Positions 55,827 to 64,000 of a stretch of 64,000 nt of DNA are shown here, piece after piece. Each line of letters starts with the position of its first letter. Within the stretch, counting starts at the first letter, position 1. The position numbers and the translations under genes are program-made. A model generated the notes under the pieces. The model saw nothing but the letters and a program-made list of their open reading frames with translations. It was not told the DNA's origin and ran no database searches. Source of the stretch: Vandiemenella viatica (lineage: Eukaryota > Arthropoda > Insecta > Orthoptera > Morabidae); NCBI GenBank assembly GCA_031002005.1, contig CM061919.1, forward strand, positions 40,451,088 to 40,515,087, read 5' to 3'.

Positions 55827-56612
55827 GATAGTTGGCTCCACAGCGAAACCAAAGCCGAGGTTGTTAAAAATAGAAAGACGATGGATTACCTACGTCAATG
55901 TTCGCATAACGTCACTGTTCATATTGAATCACCGTTTACATCATTCACCACCATTAATCATGATGTTAAATTCGATAATCCTTAGGGAGCCAAGCGGTAT
56001 TCTGATTGGCTGACACAATAACTGTCCTCATAGCGTCATCGTTCACATTATTCTCACACAGAAAAATCCAAAGACTTCTTTAATGAAAGACCCCACATTA
56101 TATATTCTTAAAAACATTTACTATCATTAATTATGATGTTTAACTCGATAAATGCATAGGGAGCCATGCAGTCTTCCGATTGGTTGACTATAACCCCGGT
56201 TCTGTAATACTTGTCTGTGATTGGTCGGCTACAGATTCAGCTGTAGATGTAGTCGGACCGATACGTCGTGCTCCACTTCAGCTGTAGATGTAGTCGGACC
56301 GATACGTCGTGCTCCACTCTCCGTAAAAGATGTTCGGATGGTTTCGCTCGTTAACGACGCAAGAGTATTTTTCTTTGAGCTTGTGTGCTTTGTTCGCCGC
56401 CTTCGTTCCCTCGCTCGCGGTGTGCGGCAGTCTGGATTTCCCGCTGTAGGGTCCCTCCCTGCCCGAGTTAGTAGGGAATTACCGCCACACGGCCCTCTCC
56501 CGCTGGGAGAGGAACCCTCTGGCGTGAGTTTTAGGGTTGTCACTAGTCCTTGGAACCTAGCGGTGATAACACGGGGCCAGTACAATATTCCTGCTGGGTG
56601 CCAGCAGCAAGA
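55827..56612. promoter_or_regulatory. noncoding block upstream of Jockey-like element 2, with repeats
   Basis: Holds a diverged ~75-bp direct repeat: CATTAATCATGATGTTAAAT near 55,950 and CATTAATTATGATGTTTAAC near 56,125, each followed by GGGAGCCA and by TCCGATTGGNTGA-like text. It also holds a 41-bp tandem duplication (56,237-56,319). The text GTGATTGGTCGGCTACAG resembles GCGATTGGTCGGTTGTAG at 46,452 in the Penelope-like 5' fragment. So at least the first 500 bp may be Penelope-like 5' sequence, and the rest the 5' UTR of Jockey-like element 2. Two CCAAT-type motifs (complement ATTGG) recur. Confidence 0.45.
56237..56319. repeat. 41-bp tandem duplication
   Basis: Two adjacent copies of a 41-bp unit starting TTCAGCTGTAGATGTAGTCG and ending GTCGTGCTCCACT, identical as far as I can see. 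Confidence 0.93.
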
Positions 56613-58716
56613 ATGGACAATAATGAAGATGTTATACACTCTTCTGCGGCGGTCGGGCCTATCGCTCCTGCACATCTAACGTCGCCAGAAGCCACCACCT
56701 CCACCTCGTCGTCTGTGGGTGGAACATCTCCACCACGAAATTCTTCAAGCATAGCTGAAACACCAGAGAGCCCCCCACAGGCGGAAAAGGGATACGGCCT
56801 GTATCCTAATGCAGCAAGTCCAGGCCCTACTGGCAGTGAAACAAGACAAGAACCAACCCGAGATCTACAAAGCAACAATGGTGATGCAACAATGAATTCC
56901 TTATCATTGAATACAACTAAATCGTGCAGTTTCGCCGCATCAACAGATACTGGCAGTGAAAGAAGATCAGATATTGTTCGTGATGGTGATGCCACAGTGA
57001 TCTCCTCAACAATGAATACTTCAAAATCATGCACCCTAGCCGCATCAAAAGATATGGTAGTAAATCCTACTCAACAAGGAAGAACTGATGCAAATCCCAG
57101 AGTACTGCAGTACCTTCCTTTGTATAAGCATGAACTCGATATGATCCTTGGCCATCTCCCAAAGAAGAGCAGGCAGGGAATAATGAAAAAAAATCATCTT
57201 CAGTGCAAGCGTTACAACTCCCTCTACTGAGACGCTGAAAAGGACAAGCATTTCAGATCAGAGTATGACAAATGTAACCACTCACAAAGCTAGCTCTACA
57301 GTGACAACCGCTTATAGTGAAGCGCTGAACTCAGACCAGAATGTGACAGAAGCAATAAACTCAGACCGTAATGTTACCAATGCACCTGCTCATATCCAGC
57401 AGAGTAGCAGAAGCAAAAGGAAGAAGAACGCAGCTGATAATCCACCGCAAGCCCCCAACAAGAGAATAGATAATAAAAAAACTCCACCTGTAACACACCA
57501 GAACACATCGGTCTATGAAGAGCCACAACAGCACTTACTGGACCAAGAAGAACAACAGTTTCTTCGTCCTAAGAAAACAGTCATGCTCAGACAGACACAA
57601 CCTTCTGAGGCCATGGAAGTTTCCAACAGATTTAGCAACCTGAACGAGGAGAACAGTGCTCCAGAAACTGAGGAAACTCGTCTACCACCTCATAACAAAG
57701 CTATTCCACCATTCATGGTTACTTACTCGGGCTCATACCCAGATCTATTTAGAAGACTCCAGGCTAAGTGTTCCAGAAGTATCAATGTCAAACCTCAAGG
57801 TCTTGACAAATATAAAATAAATACTTTTTGTGTGGAAGACTATAAAGCCACCATGGACGAACTTACCGCAGCCGAGGTGCCGTACTTTACCTTCAACTCG
57901 GAACCAATCCATTACCTGAAGGTTGTACTGCGTGGAATACCTGGCACAATCCCTGTTGAAGAGATCAAGGCAGAACTCACTGCTATGGGGTATGAAATCA
58001 CCTCAGTAGTGCAAATGGAAAAACCTGGAACAGGCACTGTGATGCCATTATTTACCACTATCCTACCAGACACGATTGAAAATAGGAAAATTTATCAAAC
58101 AAGAAGAATGCTTGGACTCTCCATCTCTGTGGAGAAAATGAGGTCAAACCAAGGACCTCCACAATGTCATCGCTGTCAAGCGTTTGGACATGTACAACGG
58201 TATTGTAGTATGCCAGTCAGATGTGTTAAATGTGGACAACATCATCCAACAAACAATTGTGACCTGGCTAAAGAAGCTACCAACGTCAAATGCGCCAACT
58301 GTGGTGGGGGTCATGTAGCCTCTTACCGGGGTTGTCCTGTTGCAAAAGAAGCACGACAACGTCTGAGAGGCAGGATTTCTACTACAGCAAATAATAATCA
58401 GCAAGATAGCCGGACAGGATGTGATCAAACAATGGAGCCACCCCCTCTAACAATCAATTCAGAGAACTGGCCTGCCTTACCGTTACATACTACAGAAGCG
58501 CTGCAATCATTCTCCACTGTTGTCCCAACCAACAGCAACTCTAGCAAAAACCTGTCAACAGCTGAGCAAAGTAACATAGTTAAAATGCTAGAGTCTACTA
58601 TGACTTTAATGATAAGCATAGCAACTAAGATTGACAAACTAATGGACCAACTCCTACTACGTTCAGTACCCACAGCTAACTCAACAGCAAGCGACACCCA
58701 TCATGAACAGGCATAG
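56613..58716 (+). pseudogene. Jockey-like element 2, ORF1 (gag-like, zinc knuckles)
   Basis: Chosen start MDNNEDVIHSSAAVG at 56,613. The frame runs Ser/Thr/Pro-rich to an A8 run at 57,186-57,193, where it shifts by one base and continues (TTPSTETLKRTSISDQSM) into the open frame 57,265-58,716. Total about 700 codons. The N-terminal half is low-complexity with two copies of a GDAT(M/V)-NTxKSC-type unit. The C-terminal half has the PRE_C2HC-type domain (HYLKVVLRGIPGTIPVEEIK). Three intact knuckles follow: CHRCQAFGHVQRYC, CVKCGQHHPTNNC and CANCGGGHVASYRGC. It should bind RNA in the ribonucleoprotein. Only the A8 slip breaks it. It overlaps ORF2 by 14 bp. Confidence 0.88.
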
Positions 58717-61376
58717 ACAACTGAGCAATCTAACTTTCTGCACATGGAATGCCAACGGAGTTTTCCATGCAAAAGGGGGAATTAGTAGAATTTCTACATC
58801 AAGAAGGAATCGATATATGCTTACTATGTGAGACCCACCTCAAGCCTGGTCTCAAATTTACGGCACGTAATTACAGAACGTATAGGGTAGATCGGCTAAC
58901 AGCTGGTGGAGGTACGGCTATACTGGTCCGGTCCTCACTCCCGCATTATAAGATCCTCATTCCAGCTATGACGTCTATAGAAGCTACTGGAGTGGTTGTT
59001 GAGACCAGCAATGGACCAATCACCATCATAGCTGTCTATCATCCGCCGCGACAGCACATCGATGTAAATGACCTTGACACTTTGCTATCAATCCGCGGGA
59101 AATTGCTTATTGCAGGTGATCTCAATGCGAAGCATCAGACATGGCACAGCAGATGCACTAATATCAGCGGCAGAAGACTCTTACAGGCCTGCGACCTCTA
59201 TGGCTGCGAAGTAGTTGCACCGAATGTACCTACCCATACGCCATATAACCATCGTCAACGTGGAGATGTTTTGGACATAGCCATTACGAGGGGTATGCCC
59301 GCCACACCGACTGCCAGGGCTCTTAATCGACTCTCCTCTGACCACAAGCCGGTGATTGTTGAAGTACCCACCCTAGCAGTCACTGAATATGAAGAAACAA
59401 GAAGAAACTACCGCAGAATAAATTGGCCGAACTTTAAGTCGCATCTTACAGATCAAGTAGCACAACTGGTAGATGCTGAAGACCTGGAAAAAGACCTCCA
59501 ACAACTCACCAGCTGCATCAAAAAGGTAGCGGACGAATCAGCCCCCATCAGACAGAGTGGTAAGCGCCAGAAAGGACTACCGGCTGACATTTTCGCAATT
59601 ATTGCTGAAAAAAACAGAGTTTCGCGGATATGGCATGAAACCAGACGACCTGAAGACAGGAGAAGACTCAATAGACTAATTAGAGATATTAAAGCCCGTA
59701 TCACAGCACAAAGAAATAAGGAATGGGAAGCAAGAGTTGTGACTCTCAAAGTTGAGGACAATACGGCCTGGCGGGAAACTAAGAGGTTGCTAAGAAAGAG
59801 ATCGCAAATACCACCTCTGCCAAACTGATAATAGAGTACTATGTAAACCAACTGAAAAAGCGGAAGCTCTAGCTGATGCTTTTGAAGCAAACTTTCAGCC
59901 CATCAATGAACCGATAGATGAACAGCACATCAGACTAGTCAAACGCCGCCTTCGCCGTTACCTCCGGGATGGAGGAGACAATGATGAAATCACTCCATTT
60001 ACCCGACAGGAGTTTCTGGAAGTAGTGTCCAATTTACCTCCGGACAAAACGCCGGGGGAGGATGGCATTACCAACAGAATTCTTAAAAATCTACCACATG
60101 CTGTCGTAGATAAATTAGTTAGTAAATTTAACAGAATAATTGAAAGTGGCATCTACCCAACTGCATGAAGCACGCAATAATCATTCCAGTTCCTAAGCCA
60201 GGGAAAGACCCAAAGTCTCCGCAAAATTACAGACCCATTAGTCTACTGACAGCGGTCAGCAAAATTTTCGAACGCCTCCTTCTCAAAAGGCTACAAGCCC
60301 ACATTGATGAGGGCAACATGATATCTGATGTGCAACATGGCTTTAGAACCAACCATTCAACTGTCCATCAACTAATGCGACTAGTGGAAACGGCAACTGG
60401 TGCATTTAACTATCGAGATCACTGTGGGGTGGTACTCCTAGATGTGGCCAAAGCCTTTGATTCGGTCTGGCACGAGGGATTGCTCTACAAAATGGCAACT
60501 CTTGGCGTGCCTGGCAGATTCCTCAAGATCATTAGCAGTTACCTACAGCAAAGAACATTTGTAGTAAAGGTTGAAAACATCATGTCCACAAGAAGAACAA
60601 TACGTGCTGTGGTCCCACAGGGCAGTGTACTGGGCCCAGTACTATATACTCTCTATACCGCTGATCTACCCATGCAACAAGGAACTGAAACTGCACTTTA
60701 CGCTGACGATACAGCAGTCTTTGCAACTTCACGTAGCCCAGAGTTGATTGGACGGAGACTTCAGACCGCACTGGATGAGATTGAAGACTGGGCGACAAAA
60801 TGGAGAATACGCATAAATGCGTCTAAAAGTCAGGCCATCTGGTTAACAAAAAGAAGAATGCCACCTCGACCCAGACTGGAACTTTTTGATGAAAAAATCC
60901 CTTGGGTGAATACAGCCAGGTATCTAGGCGTCACTCTAGATACCAAGCTGACATGGAAGGCTCACGTTGAAGAGGTTCGACAAAGGGTACAGCGCTGATT
61001 GGGAGAATTATATCCAGTCCTCAACCACACCAGCACCCTCAGCAGTAGAACTGGAATCCAATTATATAAGTCGCTTGTGAGACCACTGATGGAATACGCT
61101 TCCCCAGTTTGGGCATACGCGGCTGCAACACATTTGGACACTCATCAGAGATTACAAAATAAAGCACTGAAAAGAGCTCTTCACCTTCCAGTAATGTTCC
61201 CGACTAATCAACTACACCAGGTAGCTGAAATTGAAACACTCAAAGATAGATACCGGAAGTTGGCAACCGCTTTCTACAATAATGCAGAAACAAATACAAA
61301 TCCGACAATAAATACACTCGCCCAATATGACGTGAATCTAGGACCGCACAAAAGACCGCTACACATACTTCAATAG
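58703..61376 (+). pseudogene. Jockey-like element 2, ORF2 (endonuclease-RT), frameshifted
   Basis: Start MNRHRQLSNLTFCTWNANGV at 58,703 overlaps the ORF1 stop. Four lesions follow: a frameshift near 58,775, another at 59,825, one at 60,163 (YPTA, then KHAIIIPVPKPGKDP), and a TGA at 60,996. Endonuclease motifs CETHLK, AGDLNAKHQTWHS and LSSDHKPVIVEV keep their catalytic residues. RT has QNYRPISLLTAVSKIFERLL, motif A LLDVAKAFDSVWHEG, motif B PQGSVLGPVLYTLYTADLP and catalytic LYADDTAVFATS, then ARYLGVTLDTKLTWKAHV and RPLMEYASPVWAYAA. It ends at TAG 61,374-61,376. Nearly full length. Clearly a different Jockey-group family from element 1, judging by the low identity. Confidence 0.9.
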
Positions 61377-61590
61377 AGAGCAATAAATAAATGACAAATC
61401 TAAAAATATAATATCAATCCTATGGACAAATTTAAATGAGCCCACAGCAAATGACAAATAAATACAGAGAAACTCCTTAATCAAAATACCCTACGAGAAA
61501 ATGAAGGAAATGCCAAACAGGCAAAAACTTCAATAAAGAATTCTGCAGCTCAAGGGCTGTAGAAGAAAGTTGGATCCACGGTGCTCCACT
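61377..61590 (+). other. 3' UTR of Jockey-like element 2 and junction
   Basis: AT-rich with several AATAAA motifs (near 61,383, 61,457 and 61,532) but no poly-A run. The tail may have been lost or overwritten by the adjoining Penelope-like element, whose ORF stop is at 61,591-61,593. Confidence 0.45.
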
Positions 61591-64000
61591 CTAGACTCTC
61601 CTATCGTCCGTCAGCGAGACACTTGGTTGTTTAAGAATGGCAAAAACTGGCTTCCATGTGTCACTGAGCCATACACCCAAGTCCCTGTTCATATTATTAT
61701 TATTCAGGCGTATCTCAATCGCCTCTTTAATCACAGATTCCCAGAAGAAGGAACACTTGGCTAAAACTCTCACCTTATCGAAATCCATACTGTGACCATT
61801 TTCGATCACGTGTTGTGCCACAGCAGACTTTTCTAGTTGGAACAACCGGATGTTGCGTTGGTGTTCAGTCACACGGGCCTGGATAGTGCGGATGGTTTGA
61901 CCAATATAACTCTTACCACATTGGCACGGTATGCTGTACACTCCCGGTGTTTTTAAACCCAAATCATCCTTCAAAGGACGCAGCAAATCCCGTATTTTGG
62001 CAGTAGGGCGGAAAATGCACTTGATTCCATATCGTTTTAAAATCCTGCCGATTTTCCCAGAGATGCTACCTGCATACGGGATGAAGGCAAGATCTTTAGG
62101 CTGTTCTTCTTCCTCAATATTACGTATATCTGCCTTTTTCTTTCGAAATGCCCGTTCTATCAATGGGATCGGGTATCCATTCCGCATGAAGGTATGGCGG
62201 AGATGTTCGAGTTCGTCTTGCAGATTGTCAGCGTCTGAAATTGCCTTTGCTCTGTGTACAAGCGTGTATAACACCGTGTTCTTCTGCGCCGGATGGTGGA
62301 AACTATCGGCATGTAAATAACGGTCCGTGTGTGTAATTTTCCTGAACACACTGTGACAGGGTACCATCAGGTCTCCACTGGATTAAAATATCTAGAAAGG
62401 GCAATCTACCATCTTTCTCTAGCTCCATAGTGAATCTGATGTTTTCATGAATGCTATTGAGATGGTCCATGAATTCATAAAGATCCTGGATCCCATGGGG
62501 CAAAACAACAATTGTATCGTCCACATAACGATAGAAGTATGTTGGTTTGAGGACGGAGGTTTCAATCGCTCGATCTTCAAAGTGTTCCATAAACAGATCG
62601 GCTACTACAGGAGATAATGGAGACCCCATTGCCACACCATCAGTCTGTTCATAAAAACTCCCACCATAGGTAAAATAAGTAGAAGTTAGGACTAGTTCGA
62701 ACAGATCCACCAAGGTAGGTTCAAAAAGACCTTGTAACAGCTGCAGTGTGTCTCTCAAAGGAACCTTGGTGAAGAGCGAGACAACTTCAAAGCTGACCAT
62801 TATATCAGACTCTGACAACCGCATCTTTCGGAGCGTATCGACAAACTGTGTCGAGTTTTTAACATGGTGCCGACAATTACCTACGAAAGGTCTAAGCATC
62901 TTAGACAAATGCTTGGCCAAGTTATATGTGGGACTACCAATAGTACTTACAATCGGTCGTAAAGGCACATCCTCCTTGTGTATATTTGGCAGGCCGTAAA
63001 GCCTAGGTGGTCTGGCTGCACGAGGTCGAAGGTACTTGACGACATCAGGCGTAAATCCGGCCTTCTTAACAAGAGCTGACACTTTCCTCTCAACTCTGGA
63101 AGTAGGGTCACCATTAAGGGGCTTATAAGCGGTGTCATCGAGCATATTTTGTATTTTGGATTCATACATATCAGATGTAAGCAAGACTGTGACATTCCCT
63201 TTGTCCGCAGGTAACACAACCACTTCTTCGTTCCGACGCAACTCACGGAGAGCGAAGCGTTCCGATTTTGTGATGTTGGGCCTAGGTGGTTTGGCTTTCT
63301 CCAGAACTCTGCACGTTTTCCTTCGGACTTCTTCAGCCGCATCCCCAAGAAGCTTTCTAGCAACTATTTCAATTGCACAGACAATATCCTTTACAGGAAC
63401 CTTATCAGGGGTTGGGGCAAAGTTTAACCCTTTGGATAAAACTTTCTCAGTTGCTTCATCCAGCTGTGTACCAGTGAGGTTTACTACCGCACGTTTGAAA
63501 GTTTCATCCTTAGAAGGCCAGTGTGCCTGTGATAGACGATTGAACTTGGAAATCTGTCTTGCCGATGTTCTGTCAAACTCCATGCTACCTTGTGCAGAAG
63601 TAGTGGCATCCACCCATTCCCAAGAGGTCGGAGACAGTTTGGCTGCAAGCTCCAGATGGCAGTGAAATAATTCTTGTGCGTTACAGTTAAGCTCAAACCG
63701 CGTGTGACGAATGCGTTCTTGAAGGAGCGCAAAACCGGCGCGACGCAAAATACGGTTAGCTTTAGTGCTAGCAATGCAATGGCCAACCAGACAAAAACGA
63801 GGTAAAATGTTGGAATCCCGACATCTCAATAAGAAAGTCAAGGAACACAGAAGTCTGGCTCTCTTCCTCCGCAACTTTTCCAGATGTCTTACTTGTTTGT
63901 ACATATCCTCCCCGTAGAGGTATTTAATATGAGATATAAGTCTTTCTCGGCGTATCTTCGATATAAATTCTTCTAGGGTTTGCCGCCGAATCACATTTTC
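61591..64000 (-). pseudogene. Penelope-like element: RT plus GIY-YIG endonuclease (runs off window)
   Basis: Frame 63,994-62,303 starts IRRQTLEEFISKIRRERLIS, and the element continues beyond 64,000. RT text: LPADKGNVTVLLTSDMY, PPRLYGLPNIHKEDVPLRPI, motif A SFEVVSLFTKVPL, motif B GVAMGSPLSPVVADLFMEHF, and catalytic YFYRYVDDTIVV. Then LPFLDI is followed by a frameshift near 62,350 (DGTL in one frame, HSVFRKITHTDRYLH in the other). The second frame (62,367-61,591) has the linker and a GIY-YIG nuclease: GVYSIPCQCGKSYIGQTIR, RVTEHQRNIR, AQHVIENGHSMDFDKV and KEAIEIRLNNNN. Motif A has Glu where catalytic Asp is expected. Thus both the frameshift and this residue should inactivate RT. Otherwise nearly undamaged. 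Confidence 0.93.

Noticed and set aside
56229..56675. 148-152-codon frames on both strands before Jockey-like ORF1
   Set aside because: They cover GC-rich noncoding sequence and a 41-bp tandem duplication. The protein text shows the duplication but no domain.
57182..57200. Programmed -1 frameshift at A8 in ORF1
   Set aside because: The downstream frame is +1 (or -2) relative to the upstream one, not -1. A homopolymer indel is simpler.
1..64000. A host protein-coding gene or a bacterial-type operon
   Set aside because: Every coding match I can support is a transposable-element protein. There are no ribosome-binding sites or operon spacing, and the P-like gene has a spliceosomal-type intron.

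Overview
This is a stretch of eukaryotic, almost certainly insect, intergenic DNA that is nearly all transposable elements. It has no bacterial-style gene order, rRNA, tRNA gene or recognisable single-copy host gene. The mix points to an insect with a large, repeat-rich genome; a polyneopteran (locust, cockroach, stick insect) is my guess, not something the sequence proves. The mix includes CR1-like and Jockey-like non-LTR retrotransposons, a Penelope-like element, tRNA-derived SINEs, hAT, P-like and Harbinger-like DNA transposons, and a satellite.

Layout. 0-5 kb: small decayed pieces of reverse transcriptase (RT) and tRNA-derived SINEs. 5.06-7.6 kb: a satellite with a 368-bp dimeric unit made of two related halves of about 184 bp. 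8.5-13.4 kb: one SINE with clean target-site duplications (TSDs), weak repeats and no convincing genes. 13.4-14.7 kb: minus-strand RT remnant. 15.4-18.1 kb: degenerate repeats, one copy carrying a 1.1-kb hAT-like element with 8-bp TSDs; a later copy is the matching empty site. 20.6-27.2 kb: three-level nest: an element with ~400-bp inverted termini holds a transposon with 8-bp TSDs, which holds a P-like element with its own 8-bp TSDs and a split THAP-domain transposase gene. 28-33.4 kb: minus-strand RT pseudogene split by a 3.6-kb element made of ~140/280-bp C-rich repeats and a foldback, itself carrying a hAT-type MITE. 34.4-44.8 kb: decayed CR1-like element (SGNH-esterase ORF, endonuclease, RT) interrupted by a 3.56-kb hAT element, a SINE, and a further insertion that includes a TAA-flanked Harbinger-like composite holding another RT copy. 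46.2-46.5 kb: 5' piece of a Penelope-like element. 46.7-55.8 kb: Jockey-like element 1, split by a 4.9-kb minus-strand LTR element. 56.6-61.4 kb: Jockey-like element 2, nearly complete but frameshifted. 61.6-64 kb: Penelope-like element on the minus strand, running off the window.

Nesting gives relative ages. The CR1-like and long-TIR hosts are oldest. The pol-less LTR element (two 671-bp LTRs, about nine differences by eye) and the Penelope-like copy look youngest. The least explained object is the LTR element at 50,555-55,458. It has LTRs, a tRNA-Arg-like primer site and a polypurine tract, but no visible protease, RT, RNase H or integrase. It carries on its sense strand a long, charged, unrecognised reading frame broken by a TAG. 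No coding region in the window looks fully intact; the longest intact frame is Jockey 1 ORF2 up to a stop just before the RT FADD motif.
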